DNA of 64,000 bases. It comes from Ferruginibacter sp. (GTDB lineage Bacteria > Bacteroidota > Bacteroidia > Chitinophagales > Chitinophagaceae). The translations under genes and the position numbers were made by a program. Numbering within the stretch: the stretch's first letter is position 1; every line of letters starts with the position of its first letter. Below are positions 44,622 to 53,691 of the stretch, piece after piece. The stretch is from contig JAQBNH010000005.1 of assembly GCA_028288705.1 (NCBI GenBank), positions 110,185-174,184 of the forward strand, in the 5' to 3' direction. The notes under the pieces were generated by a model, which worked only from the letters and a program-made list of their open reading frames with translations, was not told where the DNA came from and searched no databases.

Positions 44622-44809
44622 AACAGAAGTTTTGATTGCTTTCAAAATAGAAAAAATCAACGCTAATTTTCTGTTTAATTATACACGACTGTGAAGAGAA
44701 ATTTCATGAACAACAATTTTTTGGCACGGCAGAAAAACGCAATGCCAACACGGTTCCTGCTGTCCGAGGCCTGGGAGTTCAACATTTATAAAAACGAATC
44801 AATGATCCG

Positions 44810-45784
44810 TTATTGCATGGGATGTATTTGCACACCACTGTTGGTCATTTTCACCGGGAGGATTTTCCCGTTTGCATCAAAGAACAGTTGCTCGATGCAG
44901 GTTACGCGGTGATTTGCGGCTGTCTCGCCAGGTGGACGGCGATGATAAACAATATACCAGGTGTCGCTTTTTTCGTCGTGAATCACAGAGTGGTGGCCTG
45001 CGCCGGTGGCGATGGCTGCGTCCTGCTGAAGAATTTTTCCTTCCCGTATGAATGGCCCAAACGGGGAATCGGCAACAGCATAAGCAACTGCATAATCAGG
45101 CCCGGTCCAGCCGCCCTCACTCCACATGAAATAATATTTATTGTTGCGCATAAACATGAACGGTCCTTCCACATAATTTTCTGGAGTGATCTCTTTATAG
45201 GTCGTGCTGTCATTCAGTGGAACAACCGCGGTAAAATTATTATTCAGCCGGGCAATGTTGCAATGCTTCCAGCCGCCGTAGATGATGTAATATTTATTGT
45301 CTTTATCCCGGAAGACAAATTGATCAATGGGTTGGGCACCGTTATAAAATTTTCCTATCAGTGGTTTTCCGATAAGATCTTTAAACGGCCCTTCCGGTTT
45401 GCTGGAAACGGCCACACCAATACCGCCATATTCCTGGTTATTCTGGATGTCATTGGCACTGAAGAAGAGATAATATTTATTGTTTTTCTCCACGATCGCA
45501 GGCGCCCACATCGCGCGTTTTGCCCATTTAACTGCGGCCGTATCCAGGATGCGCGCATGCTTCTCCCAATTAACGAGATTGGACGAAGAAAAGGCATCAA
45601 AATAAACCTGCTTTTCGTATACATCAGAACTCGTGGGGTAGATCCAGTATTGCTTTTTAAATATCGTTGCTTCCGGATCTGCATACCAGCCCTTGATGAC
45701 AGGGTTACCTGAAAAAGGCGCTACGGTTTGAGCATTGCCAACAAGGCCAACAATCATCAACAGGAAAAATAGGTTTGCTCTCAT
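44810..45784 (-). CDS. Glycoside hydrolase family 43 enzyme
   Basis: A 324-residue secreted enzyme with a signal peptide (ends ...GNAQ, residue 19) and a five-bladed propeller of GH43. The inverting catalytic set is visible: general base Asp36 in 'YADPEA', the supporting Asp154 in 'QPIDQFVFRD' and acid Glu206 in 'YVEGPFMF'. 'WAPAIVEKNNKYYLFFSA' is a typical blade. Family activities include alpha-L-arabinofuranosidase, arabinanase and beta-xylosidase; none can be chosen here. It lies upstream of the SusC/SusD pair on the same strand, separated by ~190 bases. Confidence 0.93.
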   Translation of the reverse strand: MRANLFFLLMIVGLVGNAQTVAPFSGNPVIKGWYADPEATIFKKQYWIYPTSSDVYEKQVYFDAFSSSNLVNWEKHARILDTAAVKWAKRAMWAPAIVEKNNKYYLFFSANDIQNNQEYGGIGVAVSSKPEGPFKDLIGKPLIGKFYNGAQPIDQFVFRDKDNKYYIIYGGWKHCNIARLNNNFTAVVPLNDSTTYKEITPENYVEGPFMFMRNNKYYFMWSEGGWTGPDYAVAYAVADSPFGPFIREGKILQQDAAIATGAGHHSVIHDEKSDTWYIVYHRRPPGETAANHRVTCIEQLFFDANGKILPVKMTNSGVQIHPMQ

Positions 45785-45887
45785 GCTTCTAAGATAAATA
45801 AGCGTTTTGTTATTTCCAATGAAGGAAAAGCATCCAGGTAAGTTTTATCGGCCGTTACTAAAGTCAAAGGGATTGCCCATGCTCATT

Positions 45888-46817
45888 TTACCACTGGCGC
45901 GTGCTAGTGGCGATAACCTGGGAATAAGAATCGGAACTGTAAGATGTTCCGGGACTGCCACCGTCACCCGGCTGGAAGTATTCCGGTCCTGCGCCGCCCG
46001 CCACGTTATTACCTAAAAAATAAGTCTGCGCATTATATACAGCGGTAAAACTATTGCCATCCGGGCTCAATAAGTTTGGCGACTTCATAACAAAATAGAC
46101 ACGGGTGTTCGCATTGATCGTGCCGGTGTTTGGCAGGCTGCTACCGAAATCTGTATAACCCGAATTTTGCAGGAGGCTGAGTTTTAGTTTGGATCCCAGG
46201 GCATTGGAAGCGCCGGCGCCAACGCGCACCGACCAGGCGATAATATAACTGGATGCCGGAATTTTGAGGCTGTTTAAACTCCCGCCAACGGTGTAATTGT
46301 TTGTCCAGCCACCTGACGCAGTGGTATTCATATAGATCTCCGGGGTGGCATATCTGGCTGTGCCACTCACTACCGTGAGTAAGTTTACGTATTCAGCTCC
46401 CGTAACAGTTACCCAGCTATTTACGGGTGCAGCATCATAGGCCTGCACGCTGGTGATGAGCGCAGCGCGGATCTTATCTGTTACATTAATAACAACGGGT
46501 GACCAGCCATTTCTTTGCCAGCAGTAAAGGCCTGGCCCGGCAAAGCCATTTGTATACTTTTCAGCAATATTATACACCAAAGCCCCGGGAACCGGTGTTC
46601 CGGCAATTCCCCAACTGCTATTAGAGGTAAAGGCCGGGTTGCTAAAATCAACGTAAGGCGGAATCAGGGATTTCCATGAGGAGGGAGCTGCAGCCAGGTT
46701 ATTGCTTAATTCCAACACGGCAGCAGGATTTACTGTTTGCGTTCCGGCGCCGATCCTTACCTGGGCGGATACCTGGCAACTTAAGATGAACAGGCTGATA
46801 AAGAGGAATGTTTTCAT
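45888..46817 (-). CDS. Secreted surface/fibre-like hypothetical protein
   Basis: A 309-residue secreted protein with a signal peptide (ends ...VSAQ). The opening 'RIGAGTQTVNPAAVLELSNN' is the pattern of Bacteroidota structural or fibre-like proteins, where strands begin with 'VGINTTTPxxxAxLDVSS'. Ser, Thr, Asn and Gly are enriched, and the C terminus has a Ser/Gly-rich stretch. No enzymatic motif is seen. It could bind glycans or form surface structures; neighbouring GH43 and SusCD genes fit that, but this is inference. No sorting domain of the T9SS type is seen at its end. Confidence 0.7.
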   Translation of the reverse strand: MKTFLFISLFILSCQVSAQVRIGAGTQTVNPAAVLELSNNLAAAPSSWKSLIPPYVDFSNPAFTSNSSWGIAGTPVPGALVYNIAEKYTNGFAGPGLYCWQRNGWSPVVINVTDKIRAALITSVQAYDAAPVNSWVTVTGAEYVNLLTVVSGTARYATPEIYMNTTASGGWTNNYTVGGSLNSLKIPASSYIIAWSVRVGAGASNALGSKLKLSLLQNSGYTDFGSSLPNTGTINANTRVYFVMKSPNLLSPDGNSFTAVYNAQTYFLGNNVAGGAGPEYFQPGDGGSPGTSYSSDSYSQVIATSTRQW

Positions 46818-46997
46818 AGCAGTCATTTGTTAAGGGATGAATAACCCGAAAAGGCATATCAGCCAGTAAAGTACTTCGCCGCAAAAGCAACGTCAATACC
46901 ACAATGAGCGTATTAACATTTGAATTGTAAACATTATCACTCCGTTGGCAATTCTTTGACGATATTTTGAGGACTTTTGGTTATCAATAAATTCCAT

Positions 46998-47438
46998 ATG
47001 AAAAAGCTCCTGGTCGCCTGTTGCATTTTTTCGCTGATGTCGTTTTCGGTCTGGCAGCCCGATTTTGAAACGGCTAAACAAGAAGCGTCTAAACATCACC
47101 GCCTGATCCTGCTTAATTTCTCCGGATCTGACTGGTGCGGACCATGTATGCGGATGAAACGCGAGATTTTTGATGCGGATATTTTTTCTGCCCTGGCAGA
47201 TTCATCACTTGCCATGGTAAATGCAGATTTTCCGCGAAGCAAAAAGCACCAGCTGGCAGCAAACGTTCAGAAAGCAAACGACCAGCTCGCAGATAAATAC
47301 AACCCCGAAGGAAAATTTCCATTTACGCTTTTGCTGGATGCCGAAGGGCATATCCTCAAATCCTGGGACGGCCTGCCGGATGCAGATGCTGTGGGCTTTA
47401 CAAAAGAGGTTAAAGCCATCTGCGATGCAAGAAAATAA
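46998..47438 (+). CDS. Exported thioredoxin-family protein
   Basis: A 146-residue protein with a signal peptide (through ...SFSVWQ) and a thioredoxin fold with Cys47/Cys50 in 'SDWCGPCMRMKREIF', the pattern of the DsbD-gamma/thioredoxin_7-like group. 'LLLDAEGHILKSWDG' is the later strand. First gene of a four-gene cassette with apbE, DUF4266 and DUF3570; it overlaps apbE by 14 bases. It probably keeps extracytoplasmic cysteines of the cassette reduced, e.g. those in the DUF4266 partner's CGCN tail (inference). Confidence 0.88.
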   Translation: MKKLLVACCIFSLMSFSVWQPDFETAKQEASKHHRLILLNFSGSDWCGPCMRMKREIFDADIFSALADSSLAMVNADFPRSKKHQLAANVQKANDQLADKYNPEGKFPFTLLLDAEGHILKSWDGLPDADAVGFTKEVKAICDARK

Positions 47439-48375
47439 TCCCGTTATCAAACTCCGCGAAATTAAAGTGACGGAGAAATTAATGGGCAATATTTTCGGGA
47501 TCACCATAGTGGCAGCAGATGAGGAATGGGCGCATGAAAAAGCCACGTTAGCCATTAACGAGATCAGGCGGATTGAAAAGTTACTCACGACATTCGACGA
47601 CAACAGCCAAACAAACCGTATCAATCAGCAGGCGGGTATCGCCCCTGTTGCCGTAGATAAAGAAGTGTTTGATCTGATCAAACGCTCCCTGCGTATTTCT
47701 GCGCTGACCGATGGCGCCTTTGATATAAGTTACGGCTCAGTGGATAAGCGGCTATGGAATTTTGATAAGACTATGAGTGCTTTGCCGGATGAAGTTACCG
47801 CGAAGCAGATGGTTAAGCTGATCAGCTACCGCGATGTTGTGCTGGATGAAATGAACCATACGGTCTTCCTGAAAAATAAAGGCATGCGCATTGGCTTTGG
47901 TGGAATTGGCAAGGGTTATGCAGCAGAGATGGCTAAAGCGCTCTTAGTAAAAGCAGGAGTGACCAGTGGCATTGTAAATGCATCCGGCGATTTGGCCGCA
48001 TGGGGAATGCAGGCTAACGGTGAGCCCTGGACGATAGGCATTGCCAACCCGGATCACGCACAACTGCCGTTCTCTTATCTCAACATCACGGATATGGCCA
48101 TCGCCACGTCGGGTAATTATGAAAAATTTGTGCTGATCAACGGAAAGAAATATTCCCACACGATCAATCCCAAAACAGGGCTGCCGGTTACCGGAATAAA
48201 ATCTGTGACGATCATCAGTCCAAATGCCGAAATTGCAGATGCGATGGCGACGCCCGTAACCATCATGGGGATTCAGGCAGGACTTAACCTGATTAACCAG
48301 GTGCAACATTTAGCCTGCATCATCATCGACGACCATAACAACATCCATTGTTCAAAAAATATACGCCTTCAATGA
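47425..48375 (+). CDS. apbE: FAD:protein FMN transferase (ApbE family)
   Basis: A 316-residue ApbE enzyme that moves FMN from FAD to a Ser/Thr of target proteins. Family blocks are 'LMGNIFGITIV', 'LLTTFDDNSQTNRIN', 'GAFDISYGSVD', 'RIGFGGIGKGYAAEMAKALL', 'GIVNASGDLAAWG' and 'AIATSGNYEKF', with 'YSHTINPKTGLPVTGIKSVT' near the end. The start overlapping the thioredoxin gene gives no signal peptide, unlike classic periplasmic ApbE; no in-frame upstream start with a signal was found. Its TGA overlaps the DUF4266 ATG. In such cassettes the target is presumed to be a neighbour. Confidence 0.92.
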   Translation: MQENNPVIKLREIKVTEKLMGNIFGITIVAADEEWAHEKATLAINEIRRIEKLLTTFDDNSQTNRINQQAGIAPVAVDKEVFDLIKRSLRISALTDGAFDISYGSVDKRLWNFDKTMSALPDEVTAKQMVKLISYRDVVLDEMNHTVFLKNKGMRIGFGGIGKGYAAEMAKALLVKAGVTSGIVNASGDLAAWGMQANGEPWTIGIANPDHAQLPFSYLNITDMAIATSGNYEKFVLINGKKYSHTINPKTGLPVTGIKSVTIISPNAEIADAMATPVTIMGIQAGLNLINQVQHLACIIIDDHNNIHCSKNIRLQ

Positions 48376-48593
48376 AAAAATTAGCTGCCGCGATCGTTGT
48401 ACTCCTGTTCACTGCTTTTGGATTTAGCTCCTGTGTAACGGTAAAGGAATACCAGAAAAATAAATTGAATGATGCCGAAATGACACTGGGAAGCCGCAAG
48501 GTCCAAAAAACGGAACTTAGTTTTCAAACCTACCGCGAGGCATCCTCCGGCGCGAATGGCGGAAAGAGTGGCGGTGGTTGCGGATGTAACTAA
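48372..48593 (+). CDS. DUF4266 lipoprotein with GGGCGCN tail
   Basis: A 73-residue lipoprotein: lipobox FSSC (Cys21) then 'VTVKEYQKNKLNDAEMTLGSRKVQK', the DUF4266 core, and a glycine-rich end with two cysteines and an Asn (GGGCGCN). The lipid anchor would place it in the outer membrane. The segment 'REASSGANGG' carries a Ser-Gly-Ala triad similar to known ApbE flavinylation motifs (S/T-G-A-S/T), so it might be a target, but position four is Asn, which weakens this. The C-terminal cysteines may bind metal or be a thioredoxin substrate. ATGA overlap with apbE. Confidence 0.85.
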   Translation: MKKLAAAIVVLLFTAFGFSSCVTVKEYQKNKLNDAEMTLGSRKVQKTELSFQTYREASSGANGGKSGGGCGCN

Positions 48594-48631
48594 AAAATGA
48601 ATGTTGCCTTTATACCTAACAACAACTATTT

Positions 48632-49816
48632 ATGAAAAGAGTTTTTTTATCGGCTGCAGCCCTGTTTTCCTTTATAGCGGCTTTCGCGCAAACCACTGAT
48701 ACGACTGGCTTTAAAAGCCGCAAGCTGAAGATGGAAGAGATCAATTTGGTGTCGAGCTATTACCAGCAGGATGGCGATAACGCAGCGGTAACAGGCGGCA
48801 TCGGTTCACAAAAATTAACGGATATTGCCAATGTCTTCGACGTTAAGCTAACGCGCTACGATAAACGCCTCCGCAAACATTCATTTGATATTGAATTGGG
48901 TATTGATCATTATACATCTGCGTCTTCCGACCTGGTAGATCTGAAAGCAAATTCTTCTGCATCACATGCTGATACCAGGTTTTATCCATCGCTGGGCTGG
49001 ACGATGGAAAATGAAAGCAAAGGCACTACGATCGGCGCCGGCGTTTCTTTGTCTAAAGAATTTGATTACACATCATTTGGCAGTTATCTCAGTTTTGCTA
49101 AAAAAACCAGTAATAAAGCCGGTGAGTTCACGGCAAAACTTCAGGCTTATATCGACCAGGTAAAATTGGTACTGCCTGTGGAATTAAGACCGGCGGGTGG
49201 GAGAGAAGATGATTATGCGAGTTCGGCCAGGAATAGTTTTGCAGGAAGTTTGTCTTATTCGCAGATCGTTAACCAGCGTTTTCAATGGATGATCTTAGGC
49301 GACATTGTTCAACAAAAGGGGTTTTTAAGTTTGCCTTTTTACCGCGTTTATTTCCAGGATGGCTCCGTGCACCGCGAAAATCTCCCGGATAACCGGCTAA
49401 AGTTGCCCATCGCGGCGCGCGCAAGTTATTTCCTCGGCGATAAATTCATTGTAAAATCTTACTACCGGTTTTATTCAGACGACTGGGGATTGAGGTCACA
49501 TACTGCTGAAATTGAAGTGCCGGTAAAACTGACACCGTTTTTATCCATCAGCCCGTTCTACAGGTATTACCAGCAATCTGCCGTGAAATATTTTGCAGCC
49601 TATAAACAACATACCGCTGCTGATCAATATTTCAGCAGCAACTACGACCTGTCGAAATTCAATAGTAATTTTTTCGGTGCGGGACTGAGAATCGCTCCGC
49701 CAAAAGGGGTGTTCGGTAATACGCATTTCAGTATGCTGGAACTGCGCTACGGCCATTATGCAAAAAATATCCGGATGAATGCGGATATCGTTTCACTTAA
49801 TTTAAAATTTAAATAG
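48632..49816 (+). CDS. DUF3570 outer-membrane beta-barrel protein
   Basis: A 394-residue secreted protein: signal peptide ending ...FAQ (residue 20), then a barrel of alternating hydrophobic/polar strands ending 'DIVSLNLKFK'. 'MEEINLVSSYYQQDGDNAAVTGGIGSQKLTDI' is the DUF3570 opening that I know from operons with ApbE and DUF4266. It is thought to be a porin-like conduit; the cassette has been linked with extracytosolic flavin redox in bacterial surveys. It lies 38 bases after the DUF4266 gene and ends the operon, converging with an esterase gene. Confidence 0.88.
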   Translation: MKRVFLSAAALFSFIAAFAQTTDTTGFKSRKLKMEEINLVSSYYQQDGDNAAVTGGIGSQKLTDIANVFDVKLTRYDKRLRKHSFDIELGIDHYTSASSDLVDLKANSSASHADTRFYPSLGWTMENESKGTTIGAGVSLSKEFDYTSFGSYLSFAKKTSNKAGEFTAKLQAYIDQVKLVLPVELRPAGGREDDYASSARNSFAGSLSYSQIVNQRFQWMILGDIVQQKGFLSLPFYRVYFQDGSVHRENLPDNRLKLPIAARASYFLGDKFIVKSYYRFYSDDWGLRSHTAEIEVPVKLTPFLSISPFYRYYQQSAVKYFAAYKQHTAADQYFSSNYDLSKFNSNFFGAGLRIAPPKGVFGNTHFSMLELRYGHYAKNIRMNADIVSLNLKFK

Positions 49817-49821
49817 GGGTT

Positions 49822-50670
49822 TTATTTTTTCCTGTACAACAACCGCAGCGCATTGAAGATAGCCTGGTGGGTCACCGTGGCATGATCTTCTTCGGGCAGG
49901 TAATCGAAAAAAGTAGCCAGTTTCGTATTCCCGGAATAGTGAAGGCGATCGTACAAAACATTTGCATCAACTTCCATCACATGGGCGATCTTTCCGGGTG
50001 CCAGCCCTTCCTTTCCACAACCGATATAAACTTTCACAGGCGCCGAAAAATCCTCTTTCAATATGGCAGCATCGCGCTTCAGCAGTGAGCCGTCGTCCCA
50101 CCAAAGGCTCGGACTAATGATTATGTATTGATTAAAAAGTGTTGGTTTGGTCAGCAGGATTTCGGTAGCCAGTAGCCCCGCCAATGACTGCCCGATAATC
50201 GTTTTGGACGCGTTCGTTTTATAGTTTTTTTCCATAAAAGGCTGCAATTCTTTTTCGAGGAAAGCAATAAAGTTGGCAGAATGCCCTGCTGTTGGAAAAG
50301 CTTTTTTGTCGTCGGATAAAGTTGTGGGATAGGTAAAGTCACGTTTGCGGTCAACATTTGCAATACCCACAATGATCGACGCCGGTACGCGATCGATCCA
50401 CGGAAAATTGTTGAACTGGAACAAGCCGGTAACATGGATAAAGTCTTCGTCCATAGCGCCATCCAGCAAGTACACAACAGGATATCTCAAGGAATCTTTT
50501 TGCTGATAACCAGGAGGAAGGTAAATATTCAGGGTTCGCTTTTCGCCCAGGATTTTCGACGTTATTTCTTCTACGAGCCCTAGTTGCAACGGCTTTGCGG
50601 CAGCTGTTTGTGCGCCGGCTCCAGGCGTATAGGAGAGGAAAAAAATGAGAAAAGATAACAATAGCTTCAT
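49822..50670 (-). CDS. Esterase of the alpha/beta-hydrolase (esterase D/IroE-like) family
   Basis: A 282-residue secreted hydrolase with a signal peptide (ends ...GAGAQ). It has the Esterase D fold: 'LGEKRTLNIYLPPGY', 'YPVVYLLDGAMDEDF', nucleophile Ser162 in GQSLAG, and the catalytic His in 'EEDHATV'. The 'VGIANVDRKRDFTYP' segment is like enterochelin esterases (IroE/YbbA-like), so siderophore or other ester cleavage is possible. The substrate is unknown. It follows the SDR gene directly, with two bases between, so they are probably co-transcribed. Confidence 0.9.
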   Translation of the reverse strand: MKLLLSFLIFFLSYTPGAGAQTAAAKPLQLGLVEEITSKILGEKRTLNIYLPPGYQQKDSLRYPVVYLLDGAMDEDFIHVTGLFQFNNFPWIDRVPASIIVGIANVDRKRDFTYPTTLSDDKKAFPTAGHSANFIAFLEKELQPFMEKNYKTNASKTIIGQSLAGLLATEILLTKPTLFNQYIIISPSLWWDDGSLLKRDAAILKEDFSAPVKVYIGCGKEGLAPGKIAHVMEVDANVLYDRLHYSGNTKLATFFDYLPEEDHATVTHQAIFNALRLLYRKK

Positions 50671-50672
50671 GG

Positions 50673-51401
50673 TTATACGGGGTTATTCATCCTGTTAAAT
50701 GTTGCGTTTAATCCGGCGGGATCAGCCTTTGACATCTGTTCGCTGAAGCCGGATGTCAGGGTTGTTTTGCCTTCTTTTAATTGTTCAAAAATGGTATCTA
50801 TAAAATCTGAAACGGGCGGTGCTGCATCGTGCAATCCCTTTCCGCCAAGGTCTGTATGGAGCGCCGGCGGAATGGCTTCGATGACCTCGATGTGTTTATC
50901 TTTTAATAATTGCTTTAAGGATAAAGTAAAGGAATGAAAAAACGCCTTGGTTGCGGAATAAACAGGCACTTTAGTAAGCGGTACAAACGATAAACCGGAA
51001 GTCACGTTTATAATGGTGGAAAGATTTGGCAGCCGGGTAAACAGGGCAGTGAGCTGAAGCGGCGCTTCAATATTAATGGCGATTTCTTTTTGTGCTTTCT
51101 CAAAAAAATCAGGATCGCTCAGATCCATCCACTGCTGCATGCCCGCATTGTTTACCAATACATCCAGGTCGCTATGTTTTTCCTTGATCCATTCAAACAA
51201 AGCTGTCCGTTCAGCGGGCAAGGATAAATCGCAGACCCTTGTTATAATCCCGGGAAACTGATCCGCCGCCGCTGCCAGTATTTCCCCGCGACGGCCGCAA
51301 ATGATCACGGTATTCCTTTCGCGCAAAAATCTTTCTGTGAAACCCAGCCCGATGCCGGTTCCGCCACCCGTGATCAATATCTTGTTGCCCGTTAATTTCA
51401 T
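50673..51401 (-). CDS. SDR family oxidoreductase (DltE-like)
   Basis: A 242-residue classical short-chain dehydrogenase. The cofactor motif TGGGTGIG is at 11-18, 'NNAG' at 84-87, and the catalytic Ser135, Tyr148 and Lys152 occur in the usual S...YSATK arrangement. 'CGRRGE' after the second strand suggests NADP preference. The overall sequence is like DltE-type SDRs; substrate unknown. It is the promoter-proximal gene of a two-gene unit with the esterase. Confidence 0.92.
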   Translation of the reverse strand: MKLTGNKILITGGGTGIGLGFTERFLRERNTVIICGRRGEILAAAADQFPGIITRVCDLSLPAERTALFEWIKEKHSDLDVLVNNAGMQQWMDLSDPDFFEKAQKEIAINIEAPLQLTALFTRLPNLSTIINVTSGLSFVPLTKVPVYSATKAFFHSFTLSLKQLLKDKHIEVIEAIPPALHTDLGGKGLHDAAPPVSDFIDTIFEQLKEGKTTLTSGFSEQMSKADPAGLNATFNRMNNPV

Positions 51402-51500
51402 AATCTACATTTGATAAGATGTAAGAGAAGCCACTATCTGCCTGTTAGCAACTTAGTTTTTCTAAAGTTCAGCAATCCCGGGGAATAACCGGCGGGAAAC

Positions 51501-51537
51501 AAAAAAAATCCCCGGCGATTGGCCAGGGATCTTTTTT
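51501..51537. terminator. Bidirectional-looking terminator beyond the hypothetical exported gene
   Basis: ATCCCCGGC and GCCAGGGAT form a stem with one mismatch, flanked by eight A on the left and six T on the right. It lies 15 bases after the stop of the minus-strand gene ending at 51552, which it most likely serves. Confidence 0.75.
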
Positions 51538-51551
51538 AAATAAAATGTATT

Positions 51552-53093
51552 TTAGTTTACCCTTTCGAGGTTTAATGTCATCTTCTTTTCTTTTGAATTA
51601 TACTTCATCACCATCACGTGACCTGGTTTTGCACGGGTAATATATACTGTTTCTTTTTTCTCAGGTTCGATCGTGAATTTTTTCAGTTTGTAGCCTTTTT
51701 TCTCATCAAAGCTGATCGCAGAAGTTCCGTAATTTTCATCCTCGAAGCTGCCGTTGGCGATGACTGTTTTTTTGTTTGCGTCACCCATTTCGTCTGTATA
51801 ACGGTAGCTGAACCAGCCATCCATTTTCATGACACGTTGTGTCAGACCCAATGGAAGGCCATCGGCCATTGTCGGAATACGTCTTGGCTTTTTCTCGATC
51901 TTCTCGATCGCCACTGCGTTATTATTTTTATCAAGGCGTAAGAGGAACATGTCGCCCATCGTAATTTGTGAAGCGGAACCGCCCCCACCATTGAGTACTT
52001 TAAAAGCTGCACCCATAGCGCTTACGGTACGACGAAAGAATTCACCGACAATCACCGTACTCCCATCCGCCATCGGGATGATATTGTGTATCTGCATATA
52101 ACCGTCTTCTGATTTGCTTTCGTTTTTCATATCCAGCACTTTGCTCAGGTCTTTTTCAAACAGGAAGTTTTTTACAACTTTTACTTCACCTGTTTTGCTG
52201 TTCATATCGCCGATACTGAATCCGATTGGCTTAGCAGAATAAAATTTATCTTCTTCATGAGAAAGGGTAGAGATCACTTTAAATTTTCCGGCAGCATCTG
52301 TCTTAAAGAACATCGGTTCTGCAGCCAGGCCATTATTGTCCATTGGCGTGCGGTAGAGTTCTTTCCCTGTTTCCGGATTCAGCCCTAACAGGAAGTTTTT
52401 CGAATCTTTCGACATCAGGTTTTCGCGTTCGCCACAAAAAAAGATGAGTGCATCAGGTGTTGCAGAAGTGAGGTAAAGATCCATACGATCGCCTTTGTCT
52501 GCAGTGAAATTTGTCTCCCATTTTAATTTGCCGTGTTTGTCAATCATCTGGATATCTGCGCCGCCCGTTTTAGCTTTACTCTGGTAAAGACAAACAAAGC
52601 CTTTGCCTTCGATGTTGGAGATGCCATTGTAATAACGCTCCATTTCCTGGGCAGCCGCTGCACCAAACATTCCTTTTTTTGCTTTCTCAGGATCGTAAGA
52701 AACCAGGCCGGTCTCTTTTCCTTTCAGGTCAAAAACTTTTACAAATTTGTCATAACCGTCCGTTTTTTTCGGATCAGAGAATGCCATCAGGATATGTTCT
52801 GATTCATACACGGCATCGAGTAATACGAGGTCCTTAGAACCTTCGAATTCATTGCTGCCAATGGATTTAAGGTTTTCATCAAGGATCTCCAGGCGATACA
52901 AAGCCGTTTTTTTCAACTTGTCAACCTTGTAAAAAAGCGCATAACCTACGATCGTATTATTGTTACGAATGGTTACCGTCCTTTCCAGGCTCACTTCGAT
53001 CACATTTTCAAATTCTTTGCTTTGTGCATTCAATTGCTGCACGCAACAAATGGAAGAGACGATAAAGACCGCCTTCATAAAAAATCCACGCAT
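51552..53093 (-). CDS. Exported hypothetical protein (DUF6770-like)
   Basis: A 513-residue secreted protein with a signal peptide ending ...QQLNAQ near residue 24. The body is rich in beta strands with repeated 'G-x-F-x-V-x-x-L' elements and blocks like 'KEFENVIEVSLERTVTIRNNNTIVGYALFYKV', suggesting a propeller-like fold. I believe it matches DUF6770, but I cannot check. The function is unknown. It starts one base after the end of the frameshifted M48 gene, so both were surely one transcript and perhaps functionally linked. A start at 53078 (five residues later) is equally possible. Confidence 0.75.
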   Translation of the reverse strand: MRGFFMKAVFIVSSICCVQQLNAQSKEFENVIEVSLERTVTIRNNNTIVGYALFYKVDKLKKTALYRLEILDENLKSIGSNEFEGSKDLVLLDAVYESEHILMAFSDPKKTDGYDKFVKVFDLKGKETGLVSYDPEKAKKGMFGAAAAQEMERYYNGISNIEGKGFVCLYQSKAKTGGADIQMIDKHGKLKWETNFTADKGDRMDLYLTSATPDALIFFCGERENLMSKDSKNFLLGLNPETGKELYRTPMDNNGLAAEPMFFKTDAAGKFKVISTLSHEEDKFYSAKPIGFSIGDMNSKTGEVKVVKNFLFEKDLSKVLDMKNESKSEDGYMQIHNIIPMADGSTVIVGEFFRRTVSAMGAAFKVLNGGGGSASQITMGDMFLLRLDKNNNAVAIEKIEKKPRRIPTMADGLPLGLTQRVMKMDGWFSYRYTDEMGDANKKTVIANGSFEDENYGTSAISFDEKKGYKLKKFTIEPEKKETVYITRAKPGHVMVMKYNSKEKKMTLNLERVN

Positions 53094-53094
53094 G

Positions 53095-53691
53095 TTAGTT
53101 GGTTTTGGGATTTAAAAAATAATTGTATTTACTATCAGGGAAGCTTGACTTAAATTTTTGTTGCAGCACGGAAAGGTCTTTGCCTTTTACCTGTTCATTG
53201 AATTTTAATTGTGCAAACTGGAAGTCCTCCGGGTTTGAAGCAGGAGTATGGTCTAAAAAATATCCGGCAACCGTAGCAATGTTAGTACCGTTTAGATCAA
53301 AGATAAAATCCTGCAATTCCTTTAAACTACTTCCTGCAACGGCACCTGCATCTGTCACGCTGAATTTGCGAAAGTGCTGATCTGCATCACTGATTCCACT
53401 AAAGCTGAGCGATAGAAAATAGGGATAGAATGCGTTGCTGTAGCCGTTCTTCATCGCGAATAAACAGAGATGGGCGCAGAAGGTAAATTGCCTGCGTTCG
53501 TAAGCATCGCGTACCATTTCAATCATTGCCCGCTCTTTATATGCAGGCTGCAAACCGTTAATGGCTTTGCAGCAATCCGTTTCGGGGACGATACTGTTTG
53601 ATGGCAGTACTTGTTTGTAACGGAGAAGGCAATCGGGATGCGTTTTTACTGAATCGAAATCCTTATCCGCATTCATCGTTACTGTAGCCAT
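53095..53691 (-). CDS. C-terminal fragment of the split M48 protease gene
   Basis: A 198-residue reading frame begun by an internal ATG; upstream sequence in the same frame is open back to the frameshift at ~53865. It has no signal peptide. It holds paired cysteines ('DCCKAINGL', 'FCAHLCLF') and TPR-like helices followed by 'NPEDFQFAQLKFNEQVKGKDL'. As an isolated product it has no known domain; its meaning comes from the intact parent protein, where it forms the C-terminal region. The next gene begins one base beyond its stop. Confidence 0.6.
   Translation of the reverse strand: MATVTMNADKDFDSVKTHPDCLLRYKQVLPSNSIVPETDCCKAINGLQPAYKERAMIEMVRDAYERRQFTFCAHLCLFAMKNGYSNAFYPYFLSLSFSGISDADQHFRKFSVTDAGAVAGSSLKELQDFIFDLNGTNIATVAGYFLDHTPASNPEDFQFAQLKFNEQVKGKDLSVLQQKFKSSFPDSKYNYFLNPKTN

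Noticed and set aside
44691..44912. Plus-strand frame between susC and the GH43 gene
   Set aside because: It overlaps the 3' end of the GH43 gene, has no recognisable motif and a poor start context.
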